NCBI RefSeq assembly: GCF_000745185.1
Contig: NZ_JQNJ01000001.1
Location: 3,640,501-3,704,500 of the forward strand
Length of the DNA stretch: 64,000 nt
Source: Muricauda sp. MAR_2010_75
GTDB taxonomy: Bacteria; Bacteroidota; Bacteroidia; Flavobacteriales; Flavobacteriaceae
Direction: 5' to 3'
Within the stretch, counting starts at the first letter, position 1, and each line of letters starts with the position of its first letter. A model generated the notes under the pieces. The model saw nothing but the letters and a program-made list of their open reading frames with translations. It ran no database searches and was not told the DNA's origin. A program made the position numbers and the translations under genes. This document shows, in pieces, positions 15,417 through 22,727 of this stretch.

Positions 15417-16475
15417 TTATTCCCTGTAGTATGCAAATGCTTTATAAAAAAGTTCTTCGGGAACCTTTACATCAGAAACGGCTTCTCCGATGGATTGTAG
15501 CAATACAAAATTAATGTCCCCATGCGTGTTTTTCTTATCAAATTTAAGAAGCTGAAGGATGGCATCCACATCCACATCGGTAAAATCAACAGGATCAAAA
15601 TAGTGCAAAAAGGTTTCTTTGATCTCTTCCAAGTAAAGTTTGGAAAGGCCTTTTAATTCGTGCGAAAGATATCCTTCCAAAATCATTCCAACGGCAATGG
15701 CCTCTCCGTGGAGCAATGCTTTTTTCTCAGGGGTTTCCAAACAATAGGATTCTATGGCATGTCCTAAGGTATGGCCAAAATTTAAAATTTTTCGCAATCC
15801 TTTCTCTGTTGGGTCTTGCAGGACAACCTTGTTTTTAATGGCAATGGACTTTTGAATGCTATCAGGTTCGGTAAAATTGCCGGTTTCCTTCAATTCATTC
15901 CAATATTCCCTGTCTGAAATGAGTCCATGCTTCAACATTTCGGCATATCCGCTTACCCGTTGTCTTGGCTCCAATGTTTTTAAGAATTCAGTAAAAACCA
16001 ATACCATTACAGGTTGATTGATGACTCCAATTTGGTTTTTCAATACACCCAAATCCACTCCCGTTTTACCGCCAACCGAAGCATCTACAATGGAAAGTAG
16101 GGTTGTGGGGATGTTGATAAAGTCAATGCCTCTTTTGAAGGTTGAAGCCACAAATCCGCCCAAATCAGTGAGCACACCGCCCCCTAGGTTGATCAAAAGA
16201 CTTTTGCGATCTCCATCAAAATTGGAAAGCAACTCCCAAACCTTGGTGCAGGTGCCTATATTTTTGTTTTCTTCCCCAGATTCAATCTCAAAAATTGAAT
16301 CAATGGGGTGAGCCATGATTTCCTTTTTAAAAAATGGAAGGCAGTATTTTTTAGTGTTCTCATCCACCAAAACAAACACCTTGGAATACCCACTTTTTGC
16401 AATGTGCTGTTTTAGAGCAGCTTTCGCCAATTCTCCAAAATGAACCTCGTAGGATTGTGATATTATAGAGTCCAT
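15417..16475 (-). CDS. aroB: 3-dehydroquinate synthase
   Basis: 352 residues. Converts DAHP to 3-dehydroquinate, the second step of the shikimate pathway, with NAD and a divalent metal. Visible motifs: the NAD-binding GGGVLTDLGGFVAST (about 97-111), FINIPTTLLSIVDASVGGKT (about 118-137), AEMLKHGLI and the metal-binding GHTLGHAIE. Full length; starts with ATG and is divergent from the proline dehydrogenase gene. It stands away from other aro genes. Confidence 0.96.
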   Translation of the reverse strand: MDSIISQSYEVHFGELAKAALKQHIAKSGYSKVFVLVDENTKKYCLPFFKKEIMAHPIDSIFEIESGEENKNIGTCTKVWELLSNFDGDRKSLLINLGGGVLTDLGGFVASTFKRGIDFINIPTTLLSIVDASVGGKTGVDLGVLKNQIGVINQPVMVLVFTEFLKTLEPRQRVSGYAEMLKHGLISDREYWNELKETGNFTEPDSIQKSIAIKNKVVLQDPTEKGLRKILNFGHTLGHAIESYCLETPEKKALLHGEAIAVGMILEGYLSHELKGLSKLYLEEIKETFLHYFDPVDFTDVDVDAILQLLKFDKKNTHGDINFVLLQSIGEAVSDVKVPEELFYKAFAYYRE

Positions 16476-16536
16476 AATTCAAATTACACTGCTAAATAAA
16501 GATTATTTTTATAGAAATGGATATGGAATACGTACT

Positions 16537-16544
16537 TATATTTG
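16537..16544 (+). promoter_or_regulatory. -7 box of the proline dehydrogenase gene
   Basis: TATATTTG, a perfect TAnnTTTG, 22 bp before the ATG at 16567. The -33 box is not clear. Confidence 0.45.
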
Positions 16545-16566
16545 GATCTTTAATGGATTTCCAATA

Positions 16567-17739
16567 ATGCAACCAAATTTTGAGAATACTGCAATAGCAT
16601 TTGAGTTAAAAACCGACTCCCAATTGGAGCGGGCCTATTTTTTGTTTAAGATGATTGCCAATGAACCTTTGGTTCGCATTGGCACTGCGGTGACCAATTT
16701 TGCCATTAAGGCACACCTCCCCGTTGAGGGGTTGATCAGGGCAACGGTCTTTGATCATTTTTGCGGTGGGGTCAGTGAGAAAGATTGCCTTCCGGTGATT
16801 GACAAAATGTACGAGAAAGGGGTGTACTCCATTTTGGATTATTCAGCAGAGGGAAAGGAAGCGGACAACCAGTTTGATTTTGCCTTGGAGAAGACCTTGG
16901 AAATTTTGGATTTTGTCAAGGAAAAAGATGCCATTCCCTTTGCCGTATTCAAGCCCAGTGGGTTTGGACGGTTCAAATTGTATGAAAAAGTCAGTGCTGG
17001 CGTAAAATTGACTGAAAGTGAATCGGCTGAATGGGACCGCCTCATAAATCGATATGAAAAAGTTTGTAAAAAGGCCCACGATCTAGAAGTAGCGTTGCTC
17101 ATTGATGCCGAAGAAAGCTGGATGCAGGATGCTGCTGACAATTTGGTGCTTGATATGATGCGCAAGTACAACAAGGAAAAGACGATTGTCTTCAATACCT
17201 TTCAGATGTACCGTTGGGACCGAATGGATTATTTAAAGAAAATCCACAAAATTGCCTGTGATGAAAACTTTAAAATCGGGGCAAAAGTGGTTCGTGGTGC
17301 TTACATGGAAAAAGAAAATGAAAGGGCACAGGAAAAAGGGTATACCAGCCCCATCTGCAAAAACAAAAGGGAAACCGATGAAAATTTCAATGCGGCCATA
17401 GCCTATATTATGGAGCATTTGGAAGACATCACCATATTTGCTGGTACGCACAACGAGGAAAGTTCCTTTAAACTGATTGCTCACATGAAAGAAAGAAACA
17501 TTGACCCTTCGGATGGGCGTGTTTGGTTTGGGCAACTTTTTGGTATGAGTGACCACATCACCTTCAACTTGGCGGCGCAGGGTTACAATGCGGTGAAGTA
17601 TGTGCCTTATGGCCCGGTTCGGGACGTAATGCCCTATTTAATACGAAGGGCAGAGGAGAACACTTCGGTTGCCGGGCAGACTTCACGGGAATTGGCCTTA
17701 TTGCAAAAAGAGCGGAAGAGACGAAAGTTGGAGGAGTAA
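16567..17739 (+). CDS. Proline dehydrogenase
   Basis: A 390-residue FAD-dependent monofunctional proline dehydrogenase that oxidises proline to pyrroline-5-carboxylate and feeds electrons to quinone. The TIM-barrel motifs are KVVRGAYMEKENERA (flavin and substrate region, about 242-256) and the C-terminal YGPVRDVMPYLIRRAEENTS, whose double arginine binds the proline carboxylate. No aldehyde dehydrogenase domain follows, unlike PutA, so the second step must be elsewhere. It has its own promoter. Confidence 0.94.
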   Translation: MQPNFENTAIAFELKTDSQLERAYFLFKMIANEPLVRIGTAVTNFAIKAHLPVEGLIRATVFDHFCGGVSEKDCLPVIDKMYEKGVYSILDYSAEGKEADNQFDFALEKTLEILDFVKEKDAIPFAVFKPSGFGRFKLYEKVSAGVKLTESESAEWDRLINRYEKVCKKAHDLEVALLIDAEESWMQDAADNLVLDMMRKYNKEKTIVFNTFQMYRWDRMDYLKKIHKIACDENFKIGAKVVRGAYMEKENERAQEKGYTSPICKNKRETDENFNAAIAYIMEHLEDITIFAGTHNEESSFKLIAHMKERNIDPSDGRVWFGQLFGMSDHITFNLAAQGYNAVKYVPYGPVRDVMPYLIRRAEENTSVAGQTSRELALLQKERKRRKLEE

Positions 17740-17851
17740 AATCTACAAATGTTTTTTTGAAAGCACTGGGGTTTAATTCCCAATATCTAAAAGAAACTGT
17801 TTTTTGTAACAAAAAGGCAAATGATGAGACATATGGGTAAATAGTTTTCTT

Positions 17852-18481
17852 ATGGAACTAGAAGTATTAAAGGAAAACTGGCAAAAACTTCATTTTGAGA
17901 TATCCAACCAAAAAATAGGTGAAATTCCCACCAAATTCAGGAATAAGTCCATTTTACATTCCCAGACAATCACAAAAAGACTATTCATATTTTCCCTAGT
18001 TGAGTTCTTTTTATGGGGAGTGATTGGTATTGGATTTCAAGTATACTTTAGCGATTACAATCCGCAATCATTTTTAGAATTTCAACCACTGGTTTTTATA
18101 GAAAAGTTAAACTATGTAGCCTTGGGGTTGTTTGTTTTAGCCTTTCTGCTATCATTTAAAACAATCAATGTTATAGGTGACATTAAGCTGCTAATTGTCA
18201 GAATACTAAACACGAAAAGGATAGTTAATGGATATATCTATTACAACCTCGCCATCTTTGCCATTACATTTCTAATGAGTTTTATCTGGGAGCTGTTCAA
18301 TAATAGCGAGGTGACGGTCCTATTGCAAGACAAAGAACGATTTGTTTATGTGGCATTAATTGTTTTCGGAGTTGTTTTGACCTTGGGTTTTACCATTTTG
18401 ATTTATAAAATCTACAGATTCGTTTATGGTCGTTTTATCATAAATTTCGAGAGTCTCATTAAAAACTTGAGAAAGTTGTAG
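17852..18481 (+). CDS. Four-helix membrane protein, 3' end replaced by an IS
   Basis: 209 residues. A soluble N-terminus (about 1-44) starting MELEVLKENWQKLHFEIS precedes about four membrane helices near 45-67, 91-111, 129-148 and 167-189. No family recognised. The stop codon TAG at 18479-18481 is made by the first bases of the IS element that begins at 18477. If the IS and one AAGT copy are removed, the frame continues as KLDNEF and stops at 19717-19719, so only the last four residues are lost and the protein is probably still functional. Confidence 0.7.
   Translation: MELEVLKENWQKLHFEISNQKIGEIPTKFRNKSILHSQTITKRLFIFSLVEFFLWGVIGIGFQVYFSDYNPQSFLEFQPLVFIEKLNYVALGLFVLAFLLSFKTINVIGDIKLLIVRILNTKRIVNGYIYYNLAIFAITFLMSFIWELFNNSEVTVLLQDKERFVYVALIVFGVVLTLGFTILIYKIYRFVYGRFIINFESLIKNLRKL
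18473..18476. repeat. Target-site duplication AAGT, left copy
   Basis: AAGT just outside the left IS end; the same four bases follow the right end at 19699-19702. A 4-bp duplication is usual for the IS407-type branch of IS3. Confidence 0.85.
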
Positions 18482-18543
18482 CCTTCCCTAAAAATAGGAC
18501 AGTTTAAAATTCAGATTTTCTAACTTTAAATTTTAACTGTCAC

Positions 18544-18810
18544 ATGAAAAAAAGCAAGTTTACCGAGAGCCAGATCATCAAGGCACTGAAAGAGAACGAA
18601 CAGGGCCGCAAGGTGGGTGACATATCCCGTGAGATGGGGATTGACACCAGCACTTTTTATTATTGGAGGAAGAAGTACGGGGGCATGGAAGTTGCGCATA
18701 TGAAGCGCTTGAAGGAACTCGAGGAGGAGAACCGCAAACTCAAGCAGATGTACGCCGATGCCAGTCTTGACATCCGTATGCTCAAGGACGTACTGTCAAA
18801 AAAGTTCTAG
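18544..18810 (+). CDS. IS3-family transposase OrfA
   Basis: 88 residues. The N-terminal helix-turn-helix (KFTESQIIKALKENEQGRKV, then GDISREMGIDTSTFYYWRKK) binds the IS ends; a leucine-zipper-like helix follows (MKRLKELEEENRKLKQMYAD). The stop TAG at 18808-18810 comes just after the slippery A AAA AAG at 18798-18804, so ribosomes that slip back by one base continue into OrfB. Alone, OrfA usually acts as a regulator of transposition. Confidence 0.93.
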   Translation: MKKSKFTESQIIKALKENEQGRKVGDISREMGIDTSTFYYWRKKYGGMEVAHMKRLKELEEENRKLKQMYADASLDIRMLKDVLSKKF

Positions 18811-19682
18811 GGCCTTCCGACAAGAAGCAGCGCGCCAAATATCTCCAGGAGGCCTATTCTGTATGTGTATCGCGTTCCTGTGGGGTACTGGACCTTGCCC
18901 GGTCGATGTGGTACTACCATAGCAGGAGGGACGACACCGAGGTCGTCGATGCCCTTTCCAGGCTGGCCGAAGAGCTGCCGACAAGGGGATTCGAGGTGTA
19001 TTACAAGCGTTTGCGTCGCGAAGGCCGCAACTGGAACAGGAAACGGGTGTTGAGGGTCTACAGGTCCATGAACCTAAAACTCAGGAGGAAGCACAAGAAG
19101 AGGCTTCCTGCAAGGACAAAGAACCCACTGGGGGCCCCGATGGAGCTCAACGAGGTCTGGAGCATGGACTTTATGGCCGATGTGCTGTCCGATGGAAGGA
19201 AGATAAGGGTGTTCAATGTGATGGACGACTGCAACCGGGAGGCACTGGCCATGGACGTGGGGCTGAACTATCCGGCGATAAGGGTAGTGGAGACCTTATC
19301 ACAACTGGAGGAGGAAATAGGCCTGCCAAAGACCATACGCTGCGACAACGGTCCGGAGTTCATATCCAAGGCCCTATCACAATGGTGCAAGGCCAAACGT
19401 GTCGAGCTGCAGTTCATCCAGCCCGGCAAGCCCATGCAGAACGGATATATGGAACGCCTGAACAGGTTTTACAGGGAGGATGTGCTCGATGCCTATTGGT
19501 TCAACGACCTCCACCAAGTAAGGGCACTGACCCAAAAATGGATAGAGGATTACAATACAAGGCATCCCCATTCATCCATCGGGGATATGCCGCCCAGGGA
19601 ATACAAGAAACGTTTCGGGGAAGAATTCTTCCCCGAAACAGACAACATTAATGATAATTTTATGAATTTAGCGATGTCCTAA
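18804..19682 (+). CDS. IS3-family transposase OrfB (by -1 frameshift)
   Basis: The catalytic part, reached by -1 slippage at 18798-18804; the frame reads VLGPSDKKQRAKYLQEAY right after the slip. The first internal ATG is 18906, which would give 258 residues. The DDE RNase H-like integrase core is complete: first D in WSMDFMADVL, second D in IRCDNGPEFIS, E in NGYMERLNRFYREDV. It ends AMS at 19682, 16 bp inside the right IS end. The OrfAB fusion is the transposase proper. Confidence 0.92.
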   Translation, partial: VLGPSDKKQRAKYLQEAYSVCVSRSCGVLDLARSMWYYHSRRDDTEVVDALSRLAEELPTRGFEVYYKRLRREGRNWNRKRVLRVYRSMNLKLRRKHKKRLPARTKNPLGAPMELNEVWSMDFMADVLSDGRKIRVFNVMDDCNREALAMDVGLNYPAIRVVETLSQLEEEIGLPKTIRCDNGPEFISKALSQWCKAKRVELQFIQPGKPMQNGYMERLNRFYREDVLDAYWFNDLHQVRALTQKWIEDYNTRHPHSSIGDMPPREYKKRFGEEFFPETDNINDNFMNLAMS

Positions 19683-19698
19683 AAGGGGTAAGGCTACA

Positions 19699-19702
19699 AA
19701 GT
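19699..19702. repeat. Target-site duplication AAGT, right copy
   Basis: Right-hand partner of 18473-18476. The bases after it restore the reading frame of the interrupted membrane-protein gene. Confidence 0.85.
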
Positions 19703-19754
19703 TGGATAATGAGTTTTAAATATAAAAGTCAGTACTGAATCAACAGTACATACT

Positions 19755-20114
19755 TCAATTTTCCGAAACAGTCTCAAGAATTAGTTTATCTGGGCAGTTT
19801 TTTACTTTTAAAACTCGAGTGTCTTTTTCAATATAATACGTTTTACACGGCTCGGACTTGGTATCGCTCTTGCCAAAATCCACGTCGCCATCCGTTAAAA
19901 AGGACTTCACGAACAAGGTGTCCCTATATTTTTCGGGCAACGCCTCACCAAAGGTGAGAGGTTTTGAGCGCATGTCCTTAAGTACCCTACAATTGGGAAA
20001 ATAGCAGAAGTCTATTCCTTCCTCACCCGATTTTTTCTTTAGAAAAAATACCAAAAATACTATCCCAATGGACAGTCCTACCAAGTACCATCCCAAGCGC
20101 CGTAAAAATGCCAT
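19755..20114 (-). CDS. Small membrane-anchored protein next to ald
   Basis: 119 residues. One N-terminal membrane helix (about 7-25: LGWYLVGLSIGIVFLVFFLK) and a soluble domain with four cysteines (FCYFPNCRVL, EPCKTYY, KNCPD), which could pair in disulfides outside the membrane. Related proteins beside alanine dehydrogenase in flavobacteria carry a DUF4258 label, from memory. It begins 4 bp after ald on the same strand, so it is in that operon. A 6-bp hairpin GTACTG/CAGTAC (19732-19749) lies just past the stop. Function unknown. Confidence 0.75.
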   Translation of the reverse strand: MAFLRRLGWYLVGLSIGIVFLVFFLKKKSGEEGIDFCYFPNCRVLKDMRSKPLTFGEALPEKYRDTLFVKSFLTDGDVDFGKSDTKSEPCKTYYIEKDTRVLKVKNCPDKLILETVSEN

Positions 20115-20118
20115 TCAA

Positions 20119-21318
20119 TTAAAAAATAAGAAAATTAATATCGTTGTAGTTCAATCCAAACCAATCACCAACCGACTTATTGGTCAAGATGCCATGGTAC
20201 ATATAAAGGCCATTTCGCAAGCCTTTATCAAAACGCAAGGAATGTTCCAAACCACCATCTTCACCAATTTTAAGCAGATAGGGTGTAAATATATTGCTGA
20301 TGGAAATTGAGGATGTTCTGGGATAACGGGAGGGAATGTTGGGCACGCCATAATGGATAACCCCAAACTTATCGATTGTGGGCTTGTTGTGCGTGGTCAA
20401 TTCCGAAGTTTCAAAACAACCTCCCATATCAATACTCACATCGATAATGACGGCCCCTTTTTTCATGTTCTCCACCATGGAACTGGAAACCACAACGGGC
20501 GAACGATCTTTTCCACGAGTGGCGCCGATGGCAACATCGCACCGCTTAAGGGCTTTTATAAGATTCTTGGGCTGAATGGTGGATGTATAAACAGTACGGT
20601 TAAGATTGGTCTGTATATGCCTCAACTTACTGATGGAATTGTCAAAAACCTTTATGTTGGCACCCAATCCCAAGGCTGACCTTGCGGCAAATTCCCCGAC
20701 AGTTCCTGCACCAATAATCACCACTTCCACTGGGGGCACACCACTGATGTTGCCAAACATCAAACCATTCCCCTTGCTGGTTGTGGCCATCAATTCCGAA
20801 GCAATGAGGATAGAGGAAATCCCTGCAATTTCACTTAAGGAACGTACCGCGGGATAATTTCCGTCTTCATCCCTGATGTATTCAAAGGCAATGGCCGTAA
20901 GTCTTTTTTTGGCCATGGTCTCAAAATACTCTTTGCTCTGTGTTTTTATCTGCAAGGCAGAAATAATAATGGTCTGTGGGTTGAGTAAATCTATTTCAGA
21001 AAGGGTAGGAGGTTCCACTTTAAGAATGATGGAACAAGAAAAAACTTTCTTGACATCCCTTGTGATTTCGGCACCGGCATTGGTGTAGTCTAGATCCGAA
21101 AAATTGGCGCCATCCCCGGCACCCGATTCAATCAAGACCCTGTGTCCATGCGCAGTAATGGCATTAACAGCATCCGGGGTTAAGCATACCCGCTTTTCCT
21201 GATATTGGTTTTCCTTTGGAATACCTATAAAAAGTTCTCCCTTTTGTTTGAGAACCTCTAAGGTTTCTTCTTGGGGCAAAAGTTGTTGTTTGCTAAAAGG
21301 GGATGACGGTTGGTTCAT
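20119..21318 (-). CDS. ald: Alanine dehydrogenase
   Basis: 399 residues of the alanine dehydrogenase/PNT N-terminal family; reversible NAD-dependent deamination of alanine to pyruvate. The N-terminal substrate domain contains IGIPKENQYQEKRVCLTPDA (about 31-50); the Rossmann domain has VVIIGAGTVGEFAARSALGL (about 199-218). The C-terminus carries HYGVPNIPSRYPRTSS. The length is longer than the roughly 370-residue classical Ald because of an N-terminal extension, as in Bacteroidota homologues. A -7-like TAAATTTG lies on the minus strand at 21368-21361. Confidence 0.9.
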   Translation of the reverse strand: MNQPSSPFSKQQLLPQEETLEVLKQKGELFIGIPKENQYQEKRVCLTPDAVNAITAHGHRVLIESGAGDGANFSDLDYTNAGAEITRDVKKVFSCSIILKVEPPTLSEIDLLNPQTIIISALQIKTQSKEYFETMAKKRLTAIAFEYIRDEDGNYPAVRSLSEIAGISSILIASELMATTSKGNGLMFGNISGVPPVEVVIIGAGTVGEFAARSALGLGANIKVFDNSISKLRHIQTNLNRTVYTSTIQPKNLIKALKRCDVAIGATRGKDRSPVVVSSSMVENMKKGAVIIDVSIDMGGCFETSELTTHNKPTIDKFGVIHYGVPNIPSRYPRTSSISISNIFTPYLLKIGEDGGLEHSLRFDKGLRNGLYMYHGILTNKSVGDWFGLNYNDINFLIF

Positions 21319-21365
21319 ACGTAGTAAATCTGTTCATCGTACCACATCAAGGTAAGAAAACAAAT

Positions 21366-21908
21366 TTACACTTTTTTTGAAAGGGTCTTTTGGCGTTCTT
21401 CCAGTTTCTCACGCTCTTTACGAAGCTCTTCTTTTTCCTTTAATATCTGCAGCTCGGTGTCCATGGCATCAAGATCAATCCCATGCACATGCTTATCCAC
21501 CAATTTAACCCGAATAAAATATACAATGGGGACCACCACCATGGTAACGGCGATTACATAGAACACCTCATTTTCATCAACTTCTTGGGAGCTTTCAAAT
21601 ATGGCGCTGTACAATTGAAAGCTGTACATGGATATGGGAATCAATACGGCATGGTACCACCATTGCTTACTGGTGACAAACCAAATGATCAATAATACCA
21701 AAGGAATCAGTTTGATGAGATAAAACCAAACTGCTGTCCTGGCATCGGCAAACCCATTTGTGCCAATCTTAAATATGATAAAGTCCAATGATTCTGTATC
21801 ACTGGGCATATATTTATACGAATAAAACATGATGGGCGAAAGCACTATAAGCAAAGTAATAAGCCCCTCAAGAATAAAACGTTTTCTTATTTTTTTCTTA
21901 CTGCGCAT
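21366..21908 (-). CDS. Membrane protein of unknown function with C-terminal coiled coil
   Basis: 180 residues. Predicted membrane helices at about 11-29, 60-78, 83-103 and 119-136, then a charged C-terminal tail (about 147-180) rich in E, K, R and L (ELQILKEKEELRKEREKLEE) that should form a cytoplasmic coiled coil. No family recognised. It is 47 bp upstream of ald on the same strand and could be read with it, though a -7-like box sits at its stop codon. Confidence 0.65.
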   Translation of the reverse strand: MRSKKKIRKRFILEGLITLLIVLSPIMFYSYKYMPSDTESLDFIIFKIGTNGFADARTAVWFYLIKLIPLVLLIIWFVTSKQWWYHAVLIPISMYSFQLYSAIFESSQEVDENEVFYVIAVTMVVVPIVYFIRVKLVDKHVHGIDLDAMDTELQILKEKEELRKEREKLEERQKTLSKKV

Positions 21909-21943
21909 ACATGTATAACTACAGATGCCCCGTTTTATTGTAT

Positions 21944-21970
21944 AAAAAAACCCCTTCCGAGAAGGGGTTT
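21944..21970 (-). terminator. Rho-independent terminator of the 44-residue peptide gene
   Basis: Perfect stem CCCCTTC (21951-21957) / GAAGGGG (21961-21967) with a 3-nt loop. On the minus strand it is followed by seven T (21950-21944). Confidence 0.85.
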
Positions 21971-21994
21971 TAAAAGAATAATCTTTTTGACTTC

Positions 21995-22129
21995 TTACAT
22001 CTTACCGATATCTTTTTTCTTAACGCTTACGGTCTGATCTTTGTCAATATCAACAGTACCTGTTGAAACCGCAGTCATTGCCAAAAAAGCAACAGCAAGT
22101 AGTCCAAAAAAAACTTTTTTAGTGTTCAT
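21995..22129 (-). CDS. Small exported peptide, 44 residues
   Basis: An isolated gene with its own -7 box and terminator. The N-terminus has a classic signal sequence: MNTKK, then a hydrophobic stretch VFFGLLAVAFLAMTAVSTG with a possible cleavage after AVS or TG. The mature part is only about 20 residues, charged (TVDIDKDQTVSVKKKDIGKM). No family recognised. The combination of promoter, signal peptide and terminator makes it a convincing real gene, probably delivering a short periplasmic peptide. Confidence 0.75.
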   Translation of the reverse strand: MNTKKVFFGLLAVAFLAMTAVSTGTVDIDKDQTVSVKKKDIGKM

Positions 22130-22172
22130 CGTAAAAGAGTTTTTGGTTAATAAATGAATTCATCTACAATAC

Positions 22173-22180
22173 AAATGTAG
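22173..22180 (-). promoter_or_regulatory. -7 box of the 44-residue peptide gene
   Basis: TACATTTG on the minus strand, about 44 bp before the ATG at 22129; the leader would be about 37 nt. No clear TTG at the proper distance. Confidence 0.5.
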
Positions 22181-22209
22181 GAAAATATTTCAACCTACAC
22201 TACATTTTG

Positions 22210-22254
22210 TCGATAAAAATGGCATTTTAACGTTTAAAACAATCATTTTATCGA
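22210..22254. repeat. Long-loop inverted repeat upstream of the small peptide gene
   Basis: TCGATAAAAATG (22210-22221) and CATTTTATCGA (22244-22254) are complementary apart from one extra A, with a 22-nt AT-rich loop. It lies between the tsaE stop and the small gene's -7 box; a regulator site or a weak transcript end. Confidence 0.35.
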
Positions 22255-22303
22255 TTCCATACAATATCGCAGACGAATGAGTTCAAGATAGCAGGAATGC
22301 TCT

Positions 22304-22720
22304 TTAACGAATATTTAACTCGACTGAACGTGTGTTTTCGTCGATAAAGTGCAAGAAAATGGATACAACATCCTCAGGTAAGAGTGACTTTATTTTTTCG
22401 GGCCATTCCATAAAGACCCAAGCGTTGGAACCCAAGTAATCCTCAAGTCCCATGTCCAATGCTTCTACTTCATCTTCCAACCGATAAAAGTCAAAATGAT
22501 AGGCCAATAAATTGTCTTGGCTGTCATGGTATTCATTTACCAAACCAAAAGTGGGACTGTTTCCGCTGTCCACAGCCCCCAATTCTTTTACCAATGCCTT
22601 GATCAAAGTAGTTTTGCCAGCACCCATTTCACCATAAAAACAGAGTTGCTTGCCAGGGGCGGCTTCAATAATGGATTTTGCCACCTGTTGGATTTCATTT
22701 AATTGGAACGTTTTTTTCAA
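22304..22720 (-). CDS. tsaE: tRNA threonylcarbamoyladenosine biosynthesis ATPase TsaE
   Basis: 138 residues. P-loop ATPase that works with TsaB and TsaD to place the t6A modification at tRNA position 37. Walker A is GEMGAGKTT (30-38); the family's SPTFGLVNEY follows near residue 57, and DFYRLEDEVEALDMGLEDY contains the conserved switch region; EWPEKI near 104 is a further TsaE signature. Normal length. It starts 7 bp after porX, so the two form an operon. Confidence 0.95.
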   Translation of the reverse strand: MKKTFQLNEIQQVAKSIIEAAPGKQLCFYGEMGAGKTTLIKALVKELGAVDSGNSPTFGLVNEYHDSQDNLLAYHFDFYRLEDEVEALDMGLEDYLGSNAWVFMEWPEKIKSLLPEDVVSIFLHFIDENTRSVELNIR

Positions 22721-22727
22721 GTTGGTC

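Larger units (their letters stand above)
18477..19698 (+). mobile_element. IS3-family insertion sequence, complete, 1222 bp
   Basis: The ends are TGTAGCCTT... and ...AAGGCTACA, with 5'-TG and CA-3' as in IS3 elements. The terminal inverted repeats are about 24-25 bp: the outer nine bases are identical, the inner TAGGACA is identical, and the middle diverges. It is flanked by AAGT duplications and carries overlapping orfA and orfB with an A6G slip site. The base composition is visibly richer in G+C than the neighbouring genes. Both reading frames are intact, so the copy looks recent and perhaps active. Confidence 0.93.
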
